Of a DNA stretch of 64,000 bases, positions 23,646 through 35,005 are shown piece by piece (position 1 is the first letter of the stretch; every line of letters begins with the position of its first letter). The DNA comes from Platerodrilus igneus (Eukaryota; Arthropoda; Insecta; Coleoptera; Lycidae): contig JARFIW010000966.1 in NCBI GenBank assembly GCA_036346225.1, forward strand, positions 1,798,001 to 1,862,000, read 5' to 3'. The notes beneath the pieces are model-generated. The model saw only the letters and a program-made list of their open reading frames with translations. It made no database searches and was not told the origin of the DNA. The position numbers and the translations under genes are program-made.

Positions 23646-23977
23646 CTGAAAAGTAATTTGCATTACGATTATATAATCTATAGTACGGTATGCGAAAACT
23701 AGTTTTAGGGTCGGAAAGTGTTTCTATTGAAAATTGGATTTTCAATACACTTAGTGTCGGGAAACGACATAGCAAATAAGTATCGAGGAATTTTATTTTG
23801 TCGATTAGTAAAAGTAAGCGCCTGCCAATAAAAATAAAATACGAGCAATAAAATTCGAAACGTTGAAATAAGTTGTAAATACGTGGTGGAAGTTTTAGTT
23901 AGTAAAATACCAACACATTATTGATGTAGAGAAATCGGGGAAAGATGACCAGCGTGGATGTCATTCTTCAGATAGAG

Positions 23978-24097
23978 CATAGGTTCCCAACCTTTTCTGA
24001 ACCACCGCCCCCTCTACTGGAAAAAAAAACTTCCAACGCCCCCCTCCTCATCATAGTGCATTATAACGAATATTAAAATATTGTTGCATAGTATCTA

Positions 24098-24161
<64 letters not shown>

Positions 24162-24739
24162 GATACTCATATACGAACGTTGCACTTTTGACTGCTATTG
24201 CAAGCGTTCACTAAAGCGTTGGACAAGGTATATATATTAAAAATCGCAAAAGTAAACCTTAATTAAAACGACTATCAAAGCACACAAAAATAATAACACA
24301 TTCCTAGAGCTATCCCTGCCTTTTATACGTTTGATTTCATACAAGCATCAACTTGTATGTTTTATCTTGTTTGCGATGCCGGTGCACTTTGTAAGCAAGT
24401 CATATCGCGTCTTTGCTTATCAACTTGCAAAGACTTGTTGCGGACAATATTAAACGGAATTAGGTATTCATAGACCTAATGCTGAATTAAATGTTTTAAA
24501 GTATATTTTCTCGATAACAATAACATAGACATTTTAGATAGCTAAATAAACTGTCTATTCATGCCAACTAGGTATTTTCAAAGTATTTTAATATATTTAT
24601 TTTCTAAAAAGGTAAGTACGTCACGAACGTCCCCCTTGATCCTCCTAACGCCCCCCTTTTGCCCCTGTACTCGCTACCGCCCCCTTTGAAAGCTACAGCG
24701 CCCACTGGGGGGCGGTACCGCCCCCGTTGGGAACCTATG
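23978..24739. mobile_element. Non-autonomous hAT-type element
   Basis: 762 bp with terminal inverted repeats CATAGGTTCCCAAC / GTTGGGAACCTATG and a perfect 8-bp target duplication AGATAGAG at 23970-23977 and 24740-24747. The subterminal regions are unusually C-rich (runs of CCCCC, as in accgccccct and cgccccccttttgccc), contrasting with the AT-rich host. The middle holds a (TA)n tract at 24100-24157. There is no transposase frame, so it would depend on a partner element. The perfect target duplication suggests fairly recent insertion. Confidence 0.9.
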
Positions 24740-25639
24740 AGATAGAGGAATAAATTTTTACTGCCATTACTGGCGCCATCTAGATGCAATTACCCCTGAT
24801 AAAATTATTGCGCACTTTCCGGGGTTCGGAGCCATACTGAAAAACAAGGAACGGTTAAGGAATATAATTTTATACCTGAAATTCCTGCAAAGTACCGAAA
24901 TTACACCTGGAGGTCACAGAATGTTGTGAACATTTCTGGAATATTCACTATTAGCATTAAATTCTGTATTGAAAATTACACATTAATTACTTGCACAAAA
25001 GGAAATTTAGGCGGTATCGGACACTCCGCAGTTAATTTCGTGAAAACGTCTATCGTGGATAATAAAACGGAAATAATTTTTTAAATCGGTTAATTTATTT
25101 GCAACTTACATTTATGGAATTCGAGGAGTTTCAGGTTCGCGCGTTTTTGTCCGATTTTTGTATTTTGGTTACACTTTATCTTTACATATCTCGGCCTTTT
25201 TAAGAAAATCTGTAAATTTTCAAACTTTATAACTCATAGCGTTGTATCGTTTTGAGTTTTCAAGATACGGACTTGAAGCTCAGGAAAGGTTTTAACACAT
25301 ATACTTCTTCAAAACACTTGGTCGACTCTGATAAGATTATTAGTCTCAGAGATACATATTAACTGGCGTCATAAATCTGGAAAGTCGAAAATTGTGGGTT
25401 TACTTTGTGAGTCATTAGGTTGCGACGTTCAGATGAAGATTTGAAGTCTAACAAGAATTCAGCTGTTTGCAATTGCTTTTATGATTTTGAAGTTACTTGA
25501 AGACAAGATGAACAGATCGAATGTCACAATGCTTGTAGCCAGTTGTCGTCGTTGTATCATTGGAAATCGTTAATAATAGAGTTGAGAAGTACAGACTTTG
25601 TACACTCGTGTAGGGCCTTTAAAATTTCAGTTTTAACTA

Positions 25640-26010
25640 GGTGGCATCTGCATATTATTTTAATCATGCTCCTTACTTAACATTTTAGTTTTATGTAATA
25701 CTACGAATTTTAGGATATCTATCTGGATACTTTTATCCATTGTTGGTCCCATTACAATACTCTATCATATGTTTTTGGTGACGACCACTTGTAACTTTTT
25801 ATGAGTTTTTTATCTTGTGCGATTTCTACCCATGGCCTTTTTGATACCACTATTTTTTGTACACTTTGCTATATTTTGTTATTTATTGCCTCATTTAGAA
25901 CATCCACGTCGTATTTCTGGATTTCGATTCTTTGATACCTATTGTGTTCGAAACAATTTCTAACGGAGTCTCTACTCAGTGCGGTCATGTTCTTCTTCAT
26001 CTTTTTCACG
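25640..26010 (-). pseudogene. Possible retroelement gag-like remnant
   Basis: The minus frame reads a lysine-rich segment (VKKMKKNMTALSRDSVRNCF, then YQRIEIQKYDVDVLNEAINN) followed by SKRPWVEIAQDKKLIKSYKW with stop codons between. The composition suggests the structural protein of a non-LTR or LTR element, but no diagnostic motif is present. Confidence 0.25.
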
Positions 26011-26472
26011 GTCCCTAAGTTTCTTTTTCTATGTTAATATTGTTTTCAATTAGTTTGTTTAAGATCGTTATGTGACAAATGAGTGTTTGAATATAACCTC
26101 TATAACTGTGTAAATAATTAAATCGCATACTCACTGTGATGATTTCCGTTTCCTACCTCCTTTTCCTACATCGTTACATCTCTTTAACCAATTAGTAAAC
26201 CTTAGCTTCCCGTGCTTCATCAATGCATGAAGTTTTGCCCGCAGGTCTCTTCCAGTGGTGGATCAAATGCCTGTACCAAACCCGGAGAAAGAAGAGACTT
26301 TTTCTGATTCCACTTTGCATACTTGGTGCCTCTTCTACCAATCTATGGGTAGAACTCTTTTTAATCTTCCCTATAAGGGGTTAACTTTTTACCCTTTAGC
26401 TATCGGTTTCGTCTCCAATTTTTCTGGCACTGATTGGTTATTAGTGGGTCCGAGGGCGGAAGGGACCTACAT

Positions 26473-26732
26473 TTTTTCCAATGCTTCACTCGAAGGTACT
26501 ACATTGTCTAAGAAAAGAGTCCTTTTCATCTAGAAATTTTAAATTTTGCCGAAGCTTTGCTATTCCTAACAAGGTACGGATCTTTAACGTGTATGACAAT
26601 ACGAGATTTACATTCTGCCTCTCATTCGAGCGAGAGCGTATTTTTGTAAAAAATGCTCTCCTAACATTTTTCAAGCGGTTCGTGTCGGGATTCGACCCCG
26701 AGACCTTGGTATCAAGCAGCGCGAAAGGGCCA
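26473..26732 (-). mobile_element. tRNA-derived SINE, copy 1
   Basis: Minus-strand copy of the family best seen at 37081-37369. The tRNA-like head is decayed, with its B-box region around 26690. The body holds the shared strings aaaaatgttaggagagcatt, the taaaga-tcc-taccttg block and a terminal cattggaaaa. It lies just upstream of the R1-like fragment. Confidence 0.75.
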
Positions 26733-27422
26733 CTTCTGTTCTTTCTATTAATAAAAACGACTGTCCAGAACAAGAAATAGTTTATGGACACTAATTAGAT
26801 TAGACTAAAGCTGGAGAAACGAGACAAAAAGTCGAGACCTCTACGGCTTTCGTTAGATGGAGGCACAAAGTGTTCGTGAACCCTCCGTCATGGCGGCAGC
26901 CTGAAGAGCGCCCGTGGTTTGGAGACAAGGTACCCCCGCCCTCCTTGGGGAAAATAAGAGCTAGGGCTTGGGTAGATGCACGGTACGAAGGTGATCTTAC
27001 TAGACAGAAGGGTTTCTCCTCTACTGTGTACTCCCTACCGTCATAGTTTTCAGGTCAAGAAATTAAACTATGATGTTTTTAAATATTTTTTGAAATGGGG
27101 ATGGTAACGAAATGACACAGGCAATCGAGGAGGGTAAAACTGTATATAGTTAAGGCAGTAGAGAAAACGCAACTAAGAAAAAAAATTGAGAAAAGACTGG
27201 CTGATTGTCCAATTATCTTAGTTGAAAATTACCGAAAACGTAAGTCTAAAGAATATCAAAAATCTCTTTACACGGCGTGACTCCGTTCCTATATCTCCAT
27301 CAAGAGTCGGTATAGCAATCCAGAGACCGGGATGGACGAACAAACCGATAGAGACATAGAAGCAGGTTAAAGTACGGAGGGCATAAAGGCAAGAAATACG
27401 AAAGACTTAAGAAAACATTATC

Positions 27423-28690
27423 GTGCCTCAAAGGGAGCCTGAGAGAGATTCAAATACCTACCTTGCAAAGTTAAAGAAACTGGTCAATGCCAAAGTTGTA
27501 TTTAAGTATGAAAATAGGTCTGTACACTGCGTTCTAAAAAATGGCTTAGACGAAGCAAACAGCATAATAACTAAAGTGGAAACGGAATACCTGTATGAAA
27601 CTAAAAAGCAGTTCAAATGTTTTGCAAAATACAAAAAAACTTCACCTAAACTGTAGTAAAAATACCACTATAGAGGATGCCAAAATGACGAAATTTCAAA
27701 CAAGGGATATTATCCGTGCAGATCAACCAGTAAGTAACAGAAAAACAAGATGAATAACGCGTACCATTCAAAATATACTAAGATTCCAAGGGTATAATTA
27801 AAAATAGAAACTAGCAACCGGGAGATTAGTATTTGGAAATCCCCTAGAAACAAGTGAGGATGTGACTAAAGTGGTAATAGTGGAACCCATAGATCCGCAA
27901 ATAAATAGAGCATGGAAAGCATAAAGAAAATGGCGGAATGAGTCTACGAGTAGTAAAACAAATGTAGTAGTTTACACCATTTCGTCTAAGAGACCGCATA
28001 GGACAGAGGGAAACAAAAAGGCATATAGAGATATCCATCACACTCTGGTGGTCGAAAAAACCAATTACACGTAGGTGTTTAAAGAAGTTATATTTAATCT
28101 AAAAAAACGACACGGCCGAGACGTCAATCAAAGGTATAAGAAAAACCAAAGACGTTAAACGTTTTATAAAAATTGATAAAAAGGACGATTCCATAAGCAA
28201 GATTGAAGAAGTAATAAAAAATACTAACAAGGAGGGTTGGCCAGAGGAATGAAACCAAGCTTATGCACAAAAGAGAACATCGAGTCCGCTAGCGATAGGC
28301 AGGAAGTAGTCTTCGCCTTCGAAAGAAAAATAAAGTATGTGAAGGACAAGATAATTAGACTACGAGAAATGCAACAGAGCAATAACGGCACGATGACTAT
28401 AACGCTGACACTCAGCAAAGAAGATGTAACTGAGCTTAGGAAAGGCGAGCTCAGAATAAGGCTGGTATCGTGTAGCGATGAAAAGTGTATGTCACTACCG
28501 AGATGTTATAGATATTGGGCACGTGGTCATACTGCGGCTGCATGCAAAGGACCAGATCAATCGGCCGCATAACATAAATGCAGTACAGACGGTCATGCAG
28601 CAAAAGTATGTATAGGAACAGACTAGTGCATACTGTGTATAGAAAAAAGGCTTACAGATAAAAGGGAGAATGTGGAGCATTTAAGAGAGC
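27423..28690 (+). pseudogene. Non-LTR ORF1 (gag-like) with degenerate CCHC zinc knuckles
   Basis: Pieces in several frames: PQREPERDSNTYLAKLKKLV (from 27423), KLATGRLVFGNPLETSEDVT (near 27810), and 28237-28572, which holds TMTITLTLSKEDVTELRKGE and then the knuckle region LPRCYRYWARGHTAAACKG. A second knuckle-like HKCSTDGHAAKVC follows after a stop. The order (coiled basic region, small folded domain, CCHC array) is that of R1/Jockey-type ORF1 proteins, which bind the element's RNA. The second Cys of the first knuckle is replaced by Tyr (RYWA for RCWA). At least four disruptions make this a pseudogene. Confidence 0.7.
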
Positions 28691-28859
28691 TCTGGTCACA
28701 GCGAGATCTTCAGCTAGCCTGAGACATGTGAAATAAGACTGTGATTAAACTGTGATAGAAGGTACCTGTAATTCTATTCTTAAATTTGATCTTTAATTTA
28801 TTCGTTTTTAATGTATTTATTCAATTTTATCTTTGCCCGTTCTGTGTACGTATTTAAAT

Positions 28860-29335
28860 AAATTAAATGAGCTATCTAGTAAACGTAAAAATTCTGCAAT
28901 AAACTTAAATCGCAGCCAAACAGCATACGGTCTGGCAATAGCAATGGCGCCCCGAGAAATATGAGACTCCGTGGCTATAAGCGACCCCAACAAAAACCTG
29001 AATAATAAAGGGCATGTATACACCAATAAAAATAGATCGGCGGAGATTCTTAATAATAGCAAACGCCTGAACCCCGCAGATATATAGCTAGGAACTGCTT
29101 TGTCAAACTCGAAAATAGGGTTCTTTTTCCTGTACTCAGTGCATATAAGTCCAGTAAACAAGTATCCAAACAGCACTGGACGAACTATGTATGTCGATCA
29201 CGAATAAAAGGGTCATCATCATTACAGAAGATTTAAATGCTAAAAATAGATATTGGGGAGGCATGGCACAGATGATAGAGATATACACTAGAATGTGAGT
29301 GTAGCATATTTCACACATCAAATGATACTGAATTA
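28860..29335 (+). pseudogene. Non-LTR ORF2 endonuclease (APE type), decayed
   Basis: Translated segments follow the order of an apurinic-endonuclease-like domain: INLNRSQTAYGLAIAMA near the start, DSVAISDPNKN, YTNKNRSAEI, and near 29218-29264 the conserved GDFNAK..WG motif as EDLNAKNRYWGG. Such domains nick the target DNA to prime reverse transcription. Stop codons interrupt it, and the catalytic region is incomplete after this point. Confidence 0.6.
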
Positions 29336-29578
29336 AATTGAAACCAGCTTCAGTTTTGCAGCCGCGCTCAGCGTGTCAAAATGTGACGTTCCATACTGCG
29401 ATACTTTGTCGTATAGTGCCAGTAACAAGCAGGTACAAATTTACGCATAAGTTGTAGATTCTGTGTATACTTAATCTGCTAAAGCCTTTAAAGAACTGAA
29501 AACTCTGGATTTGACTCGTTAAAAATATTTTTTAATAAAATTGTACGGGGTGGTATTGCACACGTTGTTAGAGATGTT

Positions 29579-29845
29579 TAGGGGCTTAGTTTGTTGGTTT
29601 GTGAATACTTAGTCCAAGGCTTCGGGTTCGAATCCCGACACGCGCGAGCATTTTTCATAAAAATACGTCCTTGTTCGGCTGAGAGGTAAAATGTAGGTAC
29701 CGTGTGTGAGTGATGTCACGCACGTTAAAAATCCCTGCCTTACTTGGAATAGCAAGGGTTCGGCAAAATTCAAAATTTTCAGGTACAAAAAACCCGCTTC
29801 CTAATCAAAATGTAGTATCTTCGAGTGCAGCATTGGAAAATCAAT
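29579..29845 (+). mobile_element. tRNA-derived SINE, copy 2
   Basis: The B-box GGGTTCGAATCCCGACACG at about 29626-29644 is intact; the A-box region is partly preserved (ggggcttagtttgttgg). The body shows gagcatttttcataaaaata, ggtaaaatgtaggtaccgtg, cacgcacgttaaaaatccct, and the end cattggaaaatca. A separate 45-bp string beginning gtacggggtggtatt lies immediately upstream and also precedes copy 3 at 35991. Confidence 0.8.
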
Positions 29846-29969
29846 TGCAGGGCGACCTCCCCGTAAGCGTGCTAGATCTGGCGCTTACCGTCTGCGAGCC
29901 GGCGTTTGCGTTTTTTCTTGATTATGGAAAGGCCGACCTCTGCCTTGTATAGGATTTACTGGACTTAAG

Positions 29970-30513
29970 AGATGCGATGCCCCACGAAACGAAGTTAGGT
30001 AACCTATGTAATGTTTTCTTAATATTTTCTTCTAGAGTTTACAATTTCGTCTGAAACGGGCATATCACTTTATTAATTACATAAGGACCGTTTCATTTAG
30101 GTACCAACTCAAGTTTAAAGCTTTTACGGCATCACAACACAGTGTTAACTAAAACTAGGTCACCCACATTGAATGGTAGTGCTTGGCGCTTACGTTTATT
30201 TTCGGCTTCCGTTCTAATATCTTGAGCGTGTTCAGCATTTTCTTCAGAGTTAAGGCTAAATATAATAATTACCGCGTTATCTCCGCAAATTAATATTCTT
30301 TTGTACTACTGCGCGTAAATCGTAATGCATACCGCCTGAAGTGCGGAACTCGCGTGGAAACATTAAAAAAGGTGTAGTGTGTTTTGTTGAAGCACACATC
30401 ACCGGTTCATCGCGGACCTAATCGCGCAAAATTTGTGATGGTAATCGCGATGGTTTTTTTCCAACACAAATTGAAAGCACCGTTTTTAGATCGATAGTAA
30501 AGTAAACGTAATT
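29970..30513 (-). pseudogene. Gypsy-type integrase C-terminal fragment
   Basis: Minus-strand frames give, in order, a segment with TPFFLMFPREFRT-like residues (the integrase catalytic-domain end), then AEHAQDIRTEAENKRKRQAL followed by PFNVGDLVLVNTV (the GPY/F-side basic C-terminal region), and a GPYVI-type motif. Several stops and shifts. It is the continuation of the integrase at 32295-33120, separated by the insertion at 30529-32277. Confidence 0.65.
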
Positions 30514-30528
30514 GGTGTTTAATTTAAG

Positions 30529-32277
30529 CCAGGGAAACCGCAAGGGATCCCATCCTCGTACAGACCTATATGCCTAGTAGATACGGCTACTAAGCTAGCT
30601 GAGCATATGATCAATAGCAGGCTTAAGGAGGAAACGGATGAGAGGTGCGGCATTTTCTGTATGCAGCGTGGGTTCAAAGAAGGCCGGTCGACTCTCGACG
30701 CACTAGAGAAGGTGGTGAGGTTTGCCATTTGCCAAGAGCGCTAGCTATGGGAGGTACTTAACGCACCCGGCAATTTTGTTTAATAATGGCGCTAGACGTG
30801 CAAAATGCGTTCAACACTGCTAAGTGGGGAACCATTTTGAAGGCGATTAAACAACTGGGGATATTGCCGTACTTGGCGAGGGTCATCAGTAGCTATCTAC
30901 AAGATAGATCGGTGACCTTCATCGGGAGAAATGGGGCTTCCTTTACATTGCCGTTGTATCTGGCGTACCACATGAATCGGTGTTAAGACCCATTCTCTGG
31001 AACATCATGTATGATGGCGTGTTGAGGCTGGTGCTTCCAGAGAATGTTAAGCTGGTCGGATTTGCTGACAACTTAGCGCTGGTGACCGCAGCGAATAGCG
31101 AGCAAGAGCTTCGCGGTGTAACTATACAGGCGCTAGCAATGGTGGAAACGTGGATGTCAGAAAATAGGTTGAAGCTAGCACCAAATAAAACGGAGGTCAT
31201 CTCAATGTCGGATGGAAGGAAAACCAAACCCTTCTCGATAGAGGTGGGAGGACTGGAAATCAAACCACAGGAGTACGTGAGGTACTTAGGGGTAATTCTC
31301 GACAGAAGCCTATCATATAAAAACATCTAGAGATCCAGGCTAACAAAGCCCAGATGGGATTGGCCGGCTGATCGCGAATATAGATGGACCAAGAGCCAGT
31401 AAAAGACAGGTTATGGCTGCTGATGCTGATTCCATTATGTTGTATGGGGCACCGATCTGGGCCAATAGTATGCTTGCTGCCAACAAGAGAAGCCTAATCA
31501 TGAGGGTACAACGACGGATGGCGATAAGGGTAGCAAGTGCATATACAACCGTGTCTGCGATGCAATAATGGTTATTGCTGGAGTGGTCCCAATCGATGAG
31601 AGCTATTACGTTGAAGGTCTGGCAGGTAAGATAGGACAACTTCGAAAAAAGCAGGTGGATACACGGGATGATACCAGAGATTCGGTATTAGCTTACAAGA
31701 GGACATGTGGAAGTAGGATACTACCTGACCCCGGGCCTTCAGCAGCCAAGGCTGTTTCTCCAATTATTTAGAAAAAATCGGAAAGTATAGGGATGACAGC
31801 TGCATTGCGTGCGAAGAGAGCGATGATGTGACATACACACTCACACACACACACATTATTTCTGTGCCAGGGATGGCACAGACAAAGATCAACGCTTGAG
31901 TTGCATCTTGGATATACATTTACAGCTACAAGCATGGTAAAAATGATGATTAATTCTCCGTCGCATTGGACGGAGATCGAGAAATACATTATATACGTCA
32001 TTTCCAAGAAAAAAGATCATGAGAGACAGATCCAAAATAAAAAATAAGATCATTTTGAGACCAAGGAGGAAATATTTTAACAAGATCTACGCCCTTTAAG
32101 TACCCAGAAGTAATACCTTACGGTGGTTCCAAGGTACTTTGTCACAGAAGGGGCAAGGGGCTTAGTGGCTATTCGCAATTATTAGCGTTAGTCCCACATT
32201 GCCCTCGGCAATTGATGCTGGTAAATGCCAGTCGAGGGTAGGCTGTAAGGAGCTTCTCTAATCCCAGGAAAAGAATG
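30529..32277 (+). mobile_element. 5'-truncated R1-like non-LTR insertion with target duplication
   Basis: About 1.75 kb beginning inside the reverse transcriptase. It is flanked by GGTGTTTAATTTAAG (30514-30528) and GGTGTTTAATTCCTAAG (32278-32294), a target duplication with a 2-bp difference. It interrupts a minus-strand Gypsy integrase. A (CA)n expansion at about 31836-31856 lies inside the C-terminal zinc-finger-like region. Confidence 0.75.
30533..32090 (+). pseudogene. Non-LTR reverse transcriptase (R1/Jockey-like), decayed
   Basis: Segments in order: SYRPICLVDTATKLAEHMIN and GFKEGRSTLDAL (fingers region), MALDVQNAFNTAKWGTILKA at 30786 (palm motif with the first catalytic Asp), HESVLRPILWNIMYDGVL, KLVGFADNLALV (the ADD box, here ADN), then NRLKLAPNKTEVISMS and YVRYLGVILDRSLSY. 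Downstream pieces include a thumb region and a C-terminal CxxC..H....C-like motif (ACEESDD onward). The ADD-to-ADN change removes a metal-binding residue, and frame breaks at about 30744, 30983 and 31330 confirm loss of function. Confidence 0.8.
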
Positions 32278-32294
32278 GGTGTTTAATTCCTAAG

Positions 32295-33415
32295 CAAAAT
32301 AAAATCTTTATTGCATTGCACTTGCAATAAACTGCGTTCAGTTGTCGGCAATAACTTTACGCGTCATTCCATGCCGTAGTAGCACAAGCTTCACTAGTAG
32401 CTTTTCTTGGCGAAAATAATTCTAACCATTTCGTACACGTATTGCTAATGTTTGGAATCTATCGATCGCTACTCTCAGTTTCTGGTAGCGCACTTAACAA
32501 ATCTAATGGACACAATTTCGAGTAGTTAACTTTGTGCTGGTATTTGCAATAGACCAGCAAATTTTAAATTTGAAGATTTATAGCGCTGGCATCCAACATA
32601 ATTTTTACGTAATCTGCTATGCATCGGCGCACTTGGCTAACAATAACAAATGGGACATGGCCCGATCTATCCCATAGTGTTCAATCATCGGCGCGTCGTT
32701 GTCTGCCACTATTATCCGCTTCCGATCTGAATTGAGAACAATCATCTGTGCTTCATCAGAATATTCTACAGAAACGCATCGATAAAGAATGCTACGGTTG
32801 CTATATTTATTTTAGTCTTGCATAACTTTAGGATTTTGTAGGCGTTTGATTTCTCAACCTCTGGGTCGTTTAATTGTTAGCTTCGAATTTTCCTTGGCAC
32901 TACGAGTCGATATTTGAATAAAAACATCACACAGGTCACACGTGCATCCATTTTCGTCGGTACACGGCGGTTGCGAAAGAGAATGTGCTGTCACGTTCAT
33001 GGTACTTGGTATATAAACAACTTCAAGATCTTAGACCTGTAAAATCAGTGCCCATCGAGCCAGTCTTGTTGACGACGATTTTAATGACATCCACCGGAGG
33101 GTTTGCTGGTCACTGGCAACTTTGATTCGGGCTCCCTAGAGGTACTTTTGAAATTTTTCTAAAGTCCAAACCACTGTTGACTGGAAGTTCTACGTTTATT
33201 TTGCAACAAGTTACTTTGACTGATCTTGGTTTTTCTAATAGTTTTTCGAAGGTAGAAATATCTTTACGAGCAACGCACTCGCGGATATTTGCGTTTAGAA
33301 GTCCGTACACCATATCCAATTGAACACGTTTTGAAAGAGCCGGGTTGAAAGGATAACAAGATGGAAAGTTTCCATTGTTCAAAATCTGTGTTCGTAAACA
33401 AATGTTTAGTAACGG
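32295..33415 (-). pseudogene. Gypsy-type retrotransposon remnant: gag joined to RNase H and integrase
   Basis: Read on the minus strand, 33382-33120 resembles a gag segment (NPALSKRVQLDMVYGLLNAN). It passes directly into an RNase H end (TLRWMSLKSSSTRLARWALI then VVYIPSTMNVTAHSLS). The integrase follows: a zinc-binding-like AKCADA region and a core piece with KLLVKLVLLRHGMTRKVIADN. Protease and most of the reverse transcriptase are missing, so this is an internally deleted copy. Stops are frequent. Its integrase resumes at 30513 after the non-LTR insertion. Confidence 0.65.
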
Positions 33416-33417
33416 GA

Positions 33418-33437
33418 TATCACGTTTAAACGTGATA
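33418..33437. repeat. 20-bp perfect palindrome
   Basis: TATCACGTTTAAACGTGATA, six bases before the TA target of the Tc1/mariner-type element. It could be chance, a protein-binding site or a preferred insertion neighbourhood. Confidence 0.8.
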
Positions 33438-33443
33438 ATAGTA

Positions 33444-34756
33444 CAGTATTGCCCGAAATAAACAGTACTGAAACTAAGTTGGCGGTGTTTTTATGCGTGC
33501 GCTGTCACACTCAAGTTAGCTAGTATAGACCTGTCAAGTAAACCTCAAACAAGTAATTAGTAGGGCCTAATTGTTAAAAATGGTATTAAGTACAGAGGAG
33601 AAAGTGTTTCTGGTAGAGCATTATTTTCGTTCATACGGAATCGGCCGACGTAATGGTGCAAGTTTGCTATACGTGTCTGATCAATTCACACAAAGGTTTA
33701 ATAAACGTTCTCCAAGTAATGCTGTAATTTTGAAGGTTATTGAAAAGTTTAGAAATACAGGTAGTGTATTGTGCCAACGAAAAGGAAACTCAGGGCGTCC
33801 CAGGACAGTTAACAACAACAATAACCATGAACGTGTTTTTGAGCAAATCTTAGAAAATCCGAAAGTCAGCCAGGCAAGGACAGCGTTACAACTTGATTTA
33901 AAAAAAACTTCCTTTCAAAGAATCCTGAAGGAGCTGGGTACATTTTCGTATGTGATTCAGGTACATCAACAACTACATCCTCGGGATTATCGCAGTAGAG
34001 TGGAATATTGCGCCAGAATTCTCGCGTTACAGTATGAAAATCCTGAATTTTTGAAAAATGTTTGGTTTTCAGACGAAGCACATTTTCACTTGTCAGGCTA
34101 TGTGAATCGTCGCACAAATCGATTTCTGGGCTTTGCCAGACCCGATGAGGTTCAAGAGGTTCCTTTACATAGTGAAAAGTGAGTGTCTGGTATGCTGTTT
34201 CCGGACACGGAATCATTGGTCCGTACTTTATCGAAGAGAATGGTAGGCAAGTCACACTTAATCAACAGAGGTACAGACAAATTTTAACACGATTTATCCC
34301 TGATCTACGTCAATTCTGTCGTGCACGTAACTTGGCATTTCGAAACCAATTTTTTCAGCAGGACGGGGCAACTTGCCATACTGCTGCCGCAATTCGTCAA
34401 TTTCTTCAAGAACATTTTCCAAGCAAATTCATATCACGATTTACTGACTTCCTTATCCTTCACATTCTCCAGACCTCACACCTCCAGACGCATACATTTG
34501 GGGCATGGCTAAAAATGCCGTTTTCAAACGGGCACCACAAACCATCGATGAATTAAAGGATGCCGTTAGAGTCTTCTTCGCAGCCCTGAGACAACCCTTA
34601 TTCAATAACATGACCAGAAACTTAGAACATCGTTATGAAGTCTGTCTCGAACGAGGAGGTGCACATTTAGAACATATAATAAAGTGTCAATAATATGTAT
34701 TTTTTAAATATACAAAACAATTACAATTTCAGTACTGTTTATTTCGGGCAATACTG
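33444..34756 (+). mobile_element. Tc1/mariner-superfamily element with perfect 30-bp TIRs
   Basis: 1,313 bp. The termini are perfect 30-bp inverted repeats beginning CAGTATTGCCCGAAATAAAC and continuing AGTACTGAAA. TA target duplications lie at 33442-33443 and 34757-34758. It carries one transposase gene with two frameshifts. Intact termini suggest a relatively recent insertion that could still be mobilised in trans. Confidence 0.93.
33580..34693 (+). pseudogene. Tc1/mariner-like DDD transposase, two frameshifts
   Basis: The start is the ATG at 33580 (MVLSTEEKVFLVEHYFRSYG), with an N-terminal helix-turn-helix of the type seen in DUF4817-like insect proteins, then a linker (GRPRTVNNNN). The first catalytic Asp is in WFSDEAHFHLSGYVN. 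The frame shifts at about 34175-34182. The second Asp is in FQQDGATCHTA (codon 34362-34364). The frame shifts again between about 34430 and 34480. The third is in PPDAYIWGMAKN (codon 34487-34489). The 122 nt between second and third Asp correspond to 40 or 41 residues once the shift is allowed for. It ends HLEHIIKCQ at 34693. Confidence 0.88.
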
Positions 34757-35005
34757 TATTTCCGAAGTAAATGCTTCTGATAAACAACACTTCCCAATAT
34801 TAAAGCAAACACATATTGCAAGGAGTTTAACCTTTGTTAATTCCAAACGTATTTCTAAGGAATATGTTCATAGCTTAAAACTAATTTCCACCTTACTAGA
34901 ATGTTTCTGAAGCTAATATTTTGACAAACAACACTTTCTAAACGTATTTAAGCGAACCCATATTGCAAAAAATTTTAACCTTTGATAACCAAAACAGACT
35001 TCCGC
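34757..35005. repeat. Two copies of a roughly 149-bp direct repeat
   Basis: The block aaacaacacttc...aagc(a/g)aac(a/c)catattgcaa followed by tttaacctttg-taa appears at about 34778 and 34927. The second copy is diverged. The function is unknown; it lies directly beside the Tc1/mariner element. Confidence 0.55.

Larger units (their letters stand above)
26810..29335 (+). mobile_element. R1-like non-LTR retrotransposon, 5' portion
   Basis: A relatively GC-rich leader (about 26820-27420) precedes a gag-like frame with CCHC remnants, then an endonuclease region. No reverse transcriptase of this copy is seen; sequence homology stops near 29335. All frames are interrupted. The similar reverse transcriptase at 30529-32277 is a separate truncated insertion, because Gypsy sequence lies between them. 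Confidence 0.65.

Noticed and set aside
26481..26791. Overlapping about 100-codon frames on both strands
   Set aside because: They coincide with SINE copy 1; not coding.
28224..29321. Minus frames of 61-119 codons over the R1-like region
   Set aside because: Shadows of the plus-strand gag/endonuclease remnants.
29600..29660. Working tRNA gene
   Set aside because: The B box is good, but the acceptor and anticodon arms do not fold and the sequence is the head of a SINE with three relatives.
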